Source: Limnohabitans sp. Bal53 | Lineage (GTDB): Bacteria > Pseudomonadota > Gammaproteobacteria > Burkholderiales > Burkholderiaceae_C | Length of the DNA: 64,000 nucleotides | Assembly (NCBI RefSeq): GCF_003063355.1 | Contig: NZ_NESH01000001.1 | Coordinates: 310,001-374,000, forward strand | Direction of reading: 5' to 3' | In this document: piece after piece, positions 42,536 to 50,452 of the stretch | How positions within the stretch are numbered: position 1 is the first letter of the stretch | Layout: every line of letters starts with the position of its first letter | The notes under the pieces: generated by a model | Told to the model about the DNA's origin: nothing | The model's input: the letters and a program-made list of their open reading frames with translations, nothing else | The model's database searches: none | Translations under genes and position numbers: made by a program

Positions 42536-44293
42536 ATGGATCATCCCGAACTCTGCGCCCAGCACAACGCACCCCCACTTGGCGCAGCAACTTGCAGCCA
42601 ATCGCCATCAGAGGCCCTGGCCCCATCTGTTGAGTCACCCGACGCTTCGAGCTTGACCGCTCACGCCCTCAAGAGCACCCCCTTGGCAGCGAGCGGCATG
42701 CTCTTGGCAGCGTGCGGAGGGGGCGGCTCCGATGAAAGCGGAAACGGAAGCGGAACCAGTCCTGAACCTGCGCCGACCGACGCAGAGGCTGCCCGCTTCC
42801 TAGGCCAGGCGGGGTTTTCTGCATCGACCGAAACGATTGCAGCGGTCAAAACCTCGGGCTTTGCCAATTGGTTGGATTCGCAATTGGCCCTGCCAGTGCA
42901 ATCCGTTTCGCGCTACGAATGGATGGTCTCCAATGGCTATGCCGTAGAAATCAACCGAGGCAACTTCACGGGGGCTGATAACGCCATTTGGCTCAAGCTC
43001 ATAAGCAGTCCCGACCCGGTTCGGCAGCGCATGACACTGGCTTTGTCAGAGATTTTTGTGGTGTCCATGCAGGGTTTGCCCATTGAGTGGCGCGGCCTGT
43101 GCATCGCCTATTACGCCGATTTGCTGGAGAAAAATGCCTTTGGCACGTACAGACAGCTGTTACAAGAGGTGACGCTCAACGTGGGCATGGGCAGTTACCT
43201 GAACATGCTGGGCAACCGCAAGGAAGACACCCGCACCGGGCGAGTGCCCGACGAGAACTATGCCCGCGAGGTCATGCAGCTGTTCAGCATCGGTTTGGTG
43301 CAACTGAACACAGACGGCACGCCGCGCCTGAGCAACGGCCAACGCATCGACAGCTACTCGCCGCAAGACATCAGCCAACTGGCCCGCGTGTTCACCGGTT
43401 GGGAACGCGATCGCGTGGATGCGACAGATTACGCGCACGTCACCCGCCCCATGAAACACAACGCCGCCAACTACCAACTCGGCGACAAATCCGTTTTGGG
43501 CACCGCCATCCCAGGGTCACTCAGTGGCCCGCAAGCGCTGACCCTGGCCTTAGACACCTTGGCCAATCACCCCAACGTGGGGCCTTTCATTGGGCGTCAA
43601 CTCATCCAGCGCTTCACCATGAGCCACCCCAGCCCCGCTTACGTGGGCCGTGTTGCAGCAGTGTTCAACAACAATGGGCGCGGCGTGCGCGGCGACTTGA
43701 AAGCCACATTGCGCGCCGTTTTGCTCGACTCTGAAGCACGCGCCACCCCCACGGGCAACGCCTCGGGCCGCCTGCGTGAGCCCGTGCAGCGTTTTGTGCA
43801 ATGGGGGCGAACCTTCGGCGTCACCAGCACCTCAGGTCGATGGACCATCGGAGACACCAGCGACCCCGGCAACCGCCTGGGCCAAAGCCCCTGGCGCAGC
43901 CCATCGGTGTTCAATTTTTTTCGCCCAGGCTATGTACCGCCGGGCCATGAACTGGCCGCCAACCAGATCACAGCCCCCGAGTTTCAGCTGGTCAACGAAA
44001 GCACCATCGCGGGCTACCTGAACTTCATGCAATCGGTCATCGGCAGTAGCACTACCAACGGCGATATCAAAGCCGCTTACGCTGCCGAGCTGAGCCTCGC
44101 CACGGACCCACCCAAGCTCTTGGCACACCTGAATTTTCTCTTGGCAGCAGACACCATCCACCCCACGACTTTGTCTGAATTGAGCGCCGCCGTGGCCACC
44201 ATCAGCGCATCCACGGCGACCGGCCCACTCAACCGCGTGAAAGCGGCCATCTTGTTGGTGATGGCTGCGCCTGAATACCTGATCCAGAAATAA
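42536..44293 (+). CDS. DUF1800 domain protein
   Basis: A protein of 585 residues from ATG 42536 (a GTG at 42512 would add eight). The DUF1800 domain fills most of it, starting near EAARFLGQAGFSASTETI and with ENYAREVMQLFSIG and FTGWERD inside. About 50 residues in there is a lipobox-like LLAACGGGG, so the true protein may start later, for example from a TTG near 42653, as a lipoprotein. It lies six bases before a DUF1501 gene; such pairs are common and thought to act outside the cytoplasm. The substrate is unknown. Confidence 0.85.
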   Translation: MDHPELCAQHNAPPLGAATCSQSPSEALAPSVESPDASSLTAHALKSTPLAASGMLLAACGGGGSDESGNGSGTSPEPAPTDAEAARFLGQAGFSASTETIAAVKTSGFANWLDSQLALPVQSVSRYEWMVSNGYAVEINRGNFTGADNAIWLKLISSPDPVRQRMTLALSEIFVVSMQGLPIEWRGLCIAYYADLLEKNAFGTYRQLLQEVTLNVGMGSYLNMLGNRKEDTRTGRVPDENYAREVMQLFSIGLVQLNTDGTPRLSNGQRIDSYSPQDISQLARVFTGWERDRVDATDYAHVTRPMKHNAANYQLGDKSVLGTAIPGSLSGPQALTLALDTLANHPNVGPFIGRQLIQRFTMSHPSPAYVGRVAAVFNNNGRGVRGDLKATLRAVLLDSEARATPTGNASGRLREPVQRFVQWGRTFGVTSTSGRWTIGDTSDPGNRLGQSPWRSPSVFNFFRPGYVPPGHELAANQITAPEFQLVNESTIAGYLNFMQSVIGSSTTNGDIKAAYAAELSLATDPPKLLAHLNFLLAADTIHPTTLSELSAAVATISASTATGPLNRVKAAILLVMAAPEYLIQK

Positions 44294-44299
44294 GCCCCC

Positions 44300-45727
44300 A
44301 TGAAACTCAATCGACTGCCTGAATTACAGCGCCGTGCATTTTTGCAACGCAGCGCACAACTGGGTTTGGTGGGCATGGCCGCACCTTGGGCCTTGAACCT
44401 TGCGGCCATCGGTGAAGCCGCCGCTGCCGATGCCAGTGGCGGCTACAAAGCGCTGGTATGCATATTTTTGAATGGGGGCAACGACAACGGCCGCACCTTG
44501 CTGCCCGTTGACGCGGCCGGACATGCCTATTTGGCCAGTTTGCGCGGAGGCACCACCGACCTGGGTGGTTTGGTAGCGCCACGGGCCAGCTTGGCCGCCA
44601 CCAGCTTGACCCCCAGGGTGGCGCTGACAGGCCCTGGCGTCAATGGAACGCAACTGGCCATGGCGGCAGAACTGTTGCCACTCAAGCCCTTGTTTGACGC
44701 GGGCAAACTGGGCTGGCTGCTCAATGTGGGCACCCTCATGGAGCCCACCACCAAAGCGCAATACTTAGCCAATTCTGTGCGCTTGCCACCCAAACTGTTC
44801 AGCCACAACGACCAGCAATCGTTTTGGCAAAGCAGTGGTGTTGAGGGCGCCACCAAAGGCTGGGGCGGCGCCATTGGCGACCTCTTTTTGTCCAGCAACG
44901 CCATCAGCACCTTCACCTGCATCAACGCCAGTGGCAACGCGGTGTTCTTGATGGGCAACCAAGCCGTCCAATACCAAATCAGCAACAGTGGCGCGGTGCC
45001 CGTCAACGGGGTGGTCTCGAATTTGTTTGGGTCTGCCCAATGCAGCAAAGCCCTGAACAACCTGATCACCGCGCCGCGCACGCACTGGATGGAGGCCGAA
45101 CTCAACCGCGTGGCTTCGCGCTCGATCACGGCCCAAGCCACCGTCAAAGCCGCATTGGGAAATGCCAATGCCCTGCCGTTTTCTGCCACCTTCGACACCA
45201 CCCAAAGCCTGGGCCGCCAATTGCAAATGGTCGCCCGGCTCATTGCGGGGCGCAGCACACTGGGCGCACAGCGACAGGTTTTCTTTGTCAGCATCGGCGG
45301 GTTTGACAACCACGATTTTTTGCTCACCCAACACCCAGGCCTGCTTGGCCAACTGGCCAATGGCTTGAGCGCCTTCCAGTCCGCCATGACCGAGTTGGGT
45401 GTGTCAGAAAATGTCACCACCTTCACGGCCAGCGACTTTGGACGCACGCTCAGCAGCAACGGCGATGGCAGCGACCACGGCTGGGGGGCGCACCACCTGA
45501 TCATGGGCGGCGCCGTTCGCGGTCAACGCTTTTGGGGCCAGTGGCCCTTGCTGGCCCACAATGGCCCGAACGACGTGGGCCAGGGGCGACTGATCCCCAC
45601 CAGCAGCGTGGACCAACTGGGCGCCACCTTGGCCCAATGGATGGGGGTCAGCCCCACCGAAATCAGCACCCTGTTCCCCAACATCAACCGTTACGACCAA
45701 ACCAACTTGGGAATTTTCAGCGGCTGA
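44300..45727 (+). CDS. DUF1501 domain protein with Tat-type signal
   Basis: A 475-residue protein with a twin-arginine signal (RRAFLQRS at residues 11-18, then a hydrophobic stretch to an AAAAD cleavage region). The DUF1501 (sulfatase-like alkaline phosphatase superfamily) body shows VCIFLNGGNDNGRTLLP, MAAELLPLKPLF, FSHNDQQSFWQS and the end motif TASDFGRTLSSNGDGSDHG. Export in a folded state suggests a metal cofactor. It is paired with the DUF1800 gene; the reaction is not known. Confidence 0.88.
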   Translation: MKLNRLPELQRRAFLQRSAQLGLVGMAAPWALNLAAIGEAAAADASGGYKALVCIFLNGGNDNGRTLLPVDAAGHAYLASLRGGTTDLGGLVAPRASLAATSLTPRVALTGPGVNGTQLAMAAELLPLKPLFDAGKLGWLLNVGTLMEPTTKAQYLANSVRLPPKLFSHNDQQSFWQSSGVEGATKGWGGAIGDLFLSSNAISTFTCINASGNAVFLMGNQAVQYQISNSGAVPVNGVVSNLFGSAQCSKALNNLITAPRTHWMEAELNRVASRSITAQATVKAALGNANALPFSATFDTTQSLGRQLQMVARLIAGRSTLGAQRQVFFVSIGGFDNHDFLLTQHPGLLGQLANGLSAFQSAMTELGVSENVTTFTASDFGRTLSSNGDGSDHGWGAHHLIMGGAVRGQRFWGQWPLLAHNGPNDVGQGRLIPTSSVDQLGATLAQWMGVSPTEISTLFPNINRYDQTNLGIFSG

Positions 45728-45844
45728 GACCATGGCTTTGGGGTCGCAGCAGGCGACAGACCCTTTTGTTACTCCCCCAGCACTACCCCAGCCAAAAAAC
45801 CGAGAACTTTCCATTAACATCCAAGCTCACCTTGTGAGTACCAA

Positions 45845-48640
45845 ATGGGTCTTAATTGGAACGAAATCAAATCCAGAGCATTGCTTTTCAGCAAAACCTG
45901 GGCCGACGCCTGCAACGAGGACAGCCAGGCCAAGCCCTTTTGGATCGATTTCTTTGAAATCTTTGGCATCACCAACAAACGCGTCGCCACCTTTGAGCTG
46001 AACGTCAAAAAGCTCGGCGGCGCGCAAGGCTTTGTGGACCTGTTTTGGCCTGGCGTGCTCTTGGTGGAGCACAAGTCGCGAGGCAAAAGCCTGGACGACG
46101 CGGTGGACCAGGCCATTGGCTACCTGCACAACCTGCCCGAGCGCGACCTGCCCCAGCTGGTGGTGGTGTGCGACTTTGCCCGCTTTCGGGTGCGGCGCCT
46201 GGCCACTGGCGAGACGGCAGAGTTTGAGCTCAAGCACCTGCACAAACACGTCAAGCTCTTTGGCCTGCTGGCGGGCTACAAGGTGCAAGACATTCAGGCC
46301 GAAGACCCGGTCAACATCAAGGCCGCCGAACGCATGGGCCGCCTGCACGACGCCCTGAAAGCCAGCGGCTACAGCGGCCACGCGCTCGAGGTGCTGCTGG
46401 TGCGCCTGCTGTTTTGTTTGTTTGCCGACGACACGGGCATCTTTCAGCCCGCGCAATCGTTCAGAGACTTTGTGGAAGAACGCACCGCGCCCGACGGCTC
46501 TGACCTGGGTCCGCGCCTGGGGCAACTGTTTCAGGTGCTCAACACGCACGAAAGCCAGCGCAGCAAAAACATCGACGAACAGCTGGGCCAGTTTGCCTAC
46601 ATCAACGGCCGCCTGTTTGAAGAAACCCTGCCCATGGCCGACTTCAGCACCGCCATGCGCGAAGCCCTGCTGGACGCCTGTGCGCTCGACTGGTCGGCCA
46701 TCAGCCCGGCGATTTTTGGCAGCCTGTTCCAAAGCATCATGGACGAAAAAGCCCGCCGCAACCTGGGCGCGCACTACACGTCTGAGGCCAACATCCTCAA
46801 GCTGATCAAGCCCCTGTTTCTGGACGAACTGCACGCCGAGTTTGAGCGTGTGAAAGGCCACCGCAACAAGCTGTTTGAGTTTCACAAAAAGCTGCGGCAG
46901 CAAACGTTTTTTGACCCGGCCTGTGGGTGCGGAAACTTCTTGGTCATCAGCTACCGCGAACTGCGCGAGCTGGAGCTGAAGGTGCTGCGGGCCGACCACG
47001 AACTGAGCGCCCACAAAGGCCAGCTGACGGTGGACGTGCATGGCCTGATCGGCGTGAACGTGGACCAATTCTTTGGCATCGAGATCGAAGAGTTTCCGGC
47101 ACAAATTGCCCAAGTGGCCCTGTGGCTGGTAGACCACCAAATGAACCTGCGCGTTAGCGTGGAATTTGGCCTGTACTTCGCCCGCATCCCGCTCAAAAGC
47201 TCACCGCAAATACGCCATGCCAACGCGCTGCGGCTGGACTGGAACGAAGTGCTGCCTGCGGAGCGGTGCAGTTATGTATTGGGCAATCCGCCGTTTGTGG
47301 GTGCCAAGTTCATGGACGATGCGCAACGTGAAGACACACGCCTTGTGTTTAAGGGCATCGACAACGCTGGCTTGCTCGACTTTGTGTCGGCTTGGTACAT
47401 CAAAGCCGCACGCTACATGCATTGCGCACCTGCGTGCCGCAGTGCATTTGTGTCCACCAACAGCATCACCCAAGGCGAGCAAGTTGGCGTGCTGTGGGGT
47501 TGGATGCTGAGCCAAGGCATACGCATCCAATTTGCCCATCGCACATTCAATTGGAGCAATGAAGCCAGAGGCAAAGCAGCCGTCCATTGCGTGATCGTTG
47601 GCTTTGGATTGAAAGACTACTCGGACAAAATGATCTTCGAATACGAAGACATCAAGGGCACGCCTTTGGCCGTGCCTGCAAAGAACATCAATCCCTATTT
47701 GGTGGATGCACCCGACGTGGTGCTGCCAAGACGAAACACACCCATTTGTGATGTGCCAGAAATTGGCATTGGCAACAAGCCCATTGACGGCGGGAACTAC
47801 CTTTTCAGCACAGAAGAACGTGACGCTTTCATTGCACTGGAGCCCAAAAGCGAAAAGTGGTTTCGCCGCTGGCTGGGCGGAGACGAATTTTTGAATGGCT
47901 ATGAACGCTGGTGCCTTTGGCTGGGCGACTGCCCCCCATCCGAACTCAGGGCAATGCCTGAAGCGATGAAACGTATTCAAGCAGTTAAAAATTTACGTCT
48001 TGCAAGTAAAAGTGCGCCGACTCGAAAACTTGCTGATACCCCCACACGGTTTCATGTAGAGAACAAGCCTGTGACTGACTACATGTTGATACCTCGCGTA
48101 TCTTCAGAAAAGAGATTGTTTATCCCTATGGGATACATCGATAAAGAAACATTGACGAGCGACTCTGCGCACATCGTCACGGGTACAACCAGGCTGCACT
48201 TTGGCGTTATGTCCAGCACCATGCACAACGCCTGGGTTCGTGCAACTTGTGGCCGCTTAGAGAGCCGATATCGATACTCCAAAGACATCGTCTACAACAA
48301 CTATCCCTGGCCCGGCTTCGCTGGCGAACCACTCAGCGACAAACACCGCACCGCCATCGAACAAGCCGCCCAATGCGTGCTCGACGCCCGCGCCCAATTC
48401 GCAAGCTCGTCACTGGCCGACCTCTACGACCCGCTGACCATGCCCCCGGCCCTGCTCAAGGCCCACCAAAAACTAGACACCGCCGTAGACGCCGCCTACC
48501 AACCCAGCGGCGGCAAAAAGTCCTACGCCTCCGACGCCGAACGCGTGGCATTTTTGTTTGAGCTGTATCAGCGGATAACTAGCTTACTGCCTGCGCCAGC
48601 AGCCAAGAAAAAACACAAATCTCAAACTACAGAAAGTTGA
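45845..48640 (+). CDS. MmeI-family (Type IIL) restriction-modification enzyme
   Basis: A 931-residue single chain with nuclease, helical linker, methyltransferase and target-recognition parts, the layout of MmeI (919 residues). The nuclease shows the PD-ExK residues Asp65, Glu75 and Lys77, with exactly nine residues between Asp and Glu as in MmeI. The N6-adenine methyltransferase has motif I FDPACGCGNFLV (about 356-367) and motif IV GNPPF (about 480-484). The TRD lies in roughly 570-810. It would both methylate and cut DNA, so no second methylase gene is needed and none is nearby. The TRD-coding part is more AT-rich than the rest. Confidence 0.88.
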   Translation: MGLNWNEIKSRALLFSKTWADACNEDSQAKPFWIDFFEIFGITNKRVATFELNVKKLGGAQGFVDLFWPGVLLVEHKSRGKSLDDAVDQAIGYLHNLPERDLPQLVVVCDFARFRVRRLATGETAEFELKHLHKHVKLFGLLAGYKVQDIQAEDPVNIKAAERMGRLHDALKASGYSGHALEVLLVRLLFCLFADDTGIFQPAQSFRDFVEERTAPDGSDLGPRLGQLFQVLNTHESQRSKNIDEQLGQFAYINGRLFEETLPMADFSTAMREALLDACALDWSAISPAIFGSLFQSIMDEKARRNLGAHYTSEANILKLIKPLFLDELHAEFERVKGHRNKLFEFHKKLRQQTFFDPACGCGNFLVISYRELRELELKVLRADHELSAHKGQLTVDVHGLIGVNVDQFFGIEIEEFPAQIAQVALWLVDHQMNLRVSVEFGLYFARIPLKSSPQIRHANALRLDWNEVLPAERCSYVLGNPPFVGAKFMDDAQREDTRLVFKGIDNAGLLDFVSAWYIKAARYMHCAPACRSAFVSTNSITQGEQVGVLWGWMLSQGIRIQFAHRTFNWSNEARGKAAVHCVIVGFGLKDYSDKMIFEYEDIKGTPLAVPAKNINPYLVDAPDVVLPRRNTPICDVPEIGIGNKPIDGGNYLFSTEERDAFIALEPKSEKWFRRWLGGDEFLNGYERWCLWLGDCPPSELRAMPEAMKRIQAVKNLRLASKSAPTRKLADTPTRFHVENKPVTDYMLIPRVSSEKRLFIPMGYIDKETLTSDSAHIVTGTTRLHFGVMSSTMHNAWVRATCGRLESRYRYSKDIVYNNYPWPGFAGEPLSDKHRTAIEQAAQCVLDARAQFASSSLADLYDPLTMPPALLKAHQKLDTAVDAAYQPSGGKKSYASDAERVAFLFELYQRITSLLPAPAAKKKHKSQTTES

Positions 48641-48833
48641 TAAAAATGACCAGATTGACCCCATACCGAAAGGCGGCACATTTCTGCGAACGTCAGCTTT
48701 GCAGCAGGCGCAGACATCGGATCAGATTTACTGCCCTGCAGTTACCAACTGGGATCTGACAAATCCGCCGTTAGTTCATCGACCTTAACGTCCAATATCG
48801 ACGCAAGACTTCTTCATAAACACTAAGCTCCGC

Positions 48834-50336
48834 ATGACAGCACATCGACCGAAAGATCTCTACAGCTTTTTAGGGTTCATTAGCAATCCATTTGAGTCAA
48901 ATACTGCTGAACGCGAACCTCAAATTGCCAGCTACGCAGTGAGGCCCCCCTATCTAGACAGAACGACCCAAGCATCGCACATTGGTCGGGGCATATTCGT
49001 TCTTGATGGTGCCCGCGGCAGTGGCAAGAGCGCCACTCGTTTGACTATTGCCAAGTCAATTTGGCAAGAAACTGGGGCGAGACCGCTTGTCGTCGCGCTT
49101 ACAAACTTCAATATTTTCCGACCTTATATCAGGGGTGGACTTACGCTCGACCTATTTGCCACCCAAGTCGCTTTCCTCACCATTGAAACAATTTTGTCTT
49201 GGCTGTCGTCGCTTCCAAAAATAGAGGCAGACGCACGTATAGCGAAGATTGACAACTTGGGAAAAAAACTCATCGAGCAGTTTACCTCTAACTTCTTCCT
49301 TAATAGAGCTGACAATGCTCGGTCGACAACGGCCCAAGAGACTTATGACCTATTAAACGTATCGCTTCAGAATAAAGCAGAGTTATGGGTTGAAAAAAGA
49401 TGGGATCAAGTATCTACAGTTATTGCAGGGTTGGCTGCAACATTGGGAAAAAAGTATGCGGAGGTTGATATCGGTGACCCGGACTCATATGCGGCTTTGC
49501 TAAGAAATCAACAAACTTCCGGCTTCTCCGATCCGCAATATGTGTTTGCCCGCACAGTAGAAGTGGCGCGTTTATTCGGATTTTCTGGAGTCCTAGTGCA
49601 GATCGATAAGATTGATGAAACGGACTGGACAACTACAAGCGTTCCCGCGGCAGGTCAACTGATCTTTCCAATTTTGTCTAACATCGGCTTGCATGAGATT
49701 GACGGTCTATCGTGGTCAGTGTTTGCATGGGACAAAGTGACAAAGCACCTAATCTCGACTTTTCGTGAGCAACTTCGTTTTGACAAGATTCAGAGGGGCT
49801 CTATTTCATGGGAGCCTATATATCTTGAAGGCCTCATTCAAAAACGTCTTGAACACTTTTCGAGTGGCACTATCAGCCAACTACAACAAATTAGCGTTGA
49901 TGGAACGGATATATCGACAATTTTGCGTGAACTCATTGAACTCACGGGGCAGTCTCCACGTCAACTTATTACAGCCCTTGACGCGGTGGTTTCCGAGCAT
50001 GCTCAGCGTAACCAATCAGTACTTAAGCGACTAGACAAATTTGCGTTCGAACGGGGTATGGACATCTATGCTGTTCGGTCATTAACAGATAACGGCTTGA
50101 TCGACGATGCACGTCAGATTGCAAAGCTTGGCACTGCGAGCTTCGTTACGAAGGACGTTCAATCGTTGCTGCGCCAAAGCGTTCAAAGTGCTCGGGCCAG
50201 AATCGATAAGTGGGTTAGCGAGTTGCAACTGGTTGAACTATCTGGAACTCGCCAAACGGCGTCAACAGGCCGACCCATTGACGAATTTAGTATCAGCGAC
50301 CCGCGTGTGCTGCGTGTACTCAGCCGAAAACTATAA
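48834..50336 (+). CDS. P-loop ATPase of unknown role (Sll1717-like)
   Basis: A 500-residue protein. The N-terminus reads LGFISNPFESNTAERE followed by PPYLDRTTQ, a pattern seen in the Sll1717-type ATPase group. Walker A is GARGSGKS (59-66) and a Walker B-like strand is GVLVQIDKIDET with Asp258 and Asp261. The C-terminal half is helical, with LIELTGQSPRQLITALDAVV. Base use is AT-richer than the neighbours, which points to transfer. It follows the MmeI-type enzyme by 193 bases and faces the helicase gene. A role in phage defence is only suggested by position. Confidence 0.75.
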   Translation: MTAHRPKDLYSFLGFISNPFESNTAEREPQIASYAVRPPYLDRTTQASHIGRGIFVLDGARGSGKSATRLTIAKSIWQETGARPLVVALTNFNIFRPYIRGGLTLDLFATQVAFLTIETILSWLSSLPKIEADARIAKIDNLGKKLIEQFTSNFFLNRADNARSTTAQETYDLLNVSLQNKAELWVEKRWDQVSTVIAGLAATLGKKYAEVDIGDPDSYAALLRNQQTSGFSDPQYVFARTVEVARLFGFSGVLVQIDKIDETDWTTTSVPAAGQLIFPILSNIGLHEIDGLSWSVFAWDKVTKHLISTFREQLRFDKIQRGSISWEPIYLEGLIQKRLEHFSSGTISQLQQISVDGTDISTILRELIELTGQSPRQLITALDAVVSEHAQRNQSVLKRLDKFAFERGMDIYAVRSLTDNGLIDDARQIAKLGTASFVTKDVQSLLRQSVQSARARIDKWVSELQLVELSGTRQTASTGRPIDEFSISDPRVLRVLSRKL

Positions 50337-50452
50337 TCATTGCCAATATCCTCCCGATGGTTAAACGTTTGTGTGATAGTTTCTAGTTGAGCAGCTCAGT
50401 GCTCAGGCGAACATCTTCAATGGGAATATCAAGCAGCCCCTTTGGGACGATG

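Noticed and set aside
48641..48833. Remnant of a mobile element before the ATPase
   Set aside because: I saw one short inverted repeat (TCTGCG/CGCAGA, 48683-48714), but no transposase fragment, no target duplication and no terminal repeats. It is probably only a promoter region.
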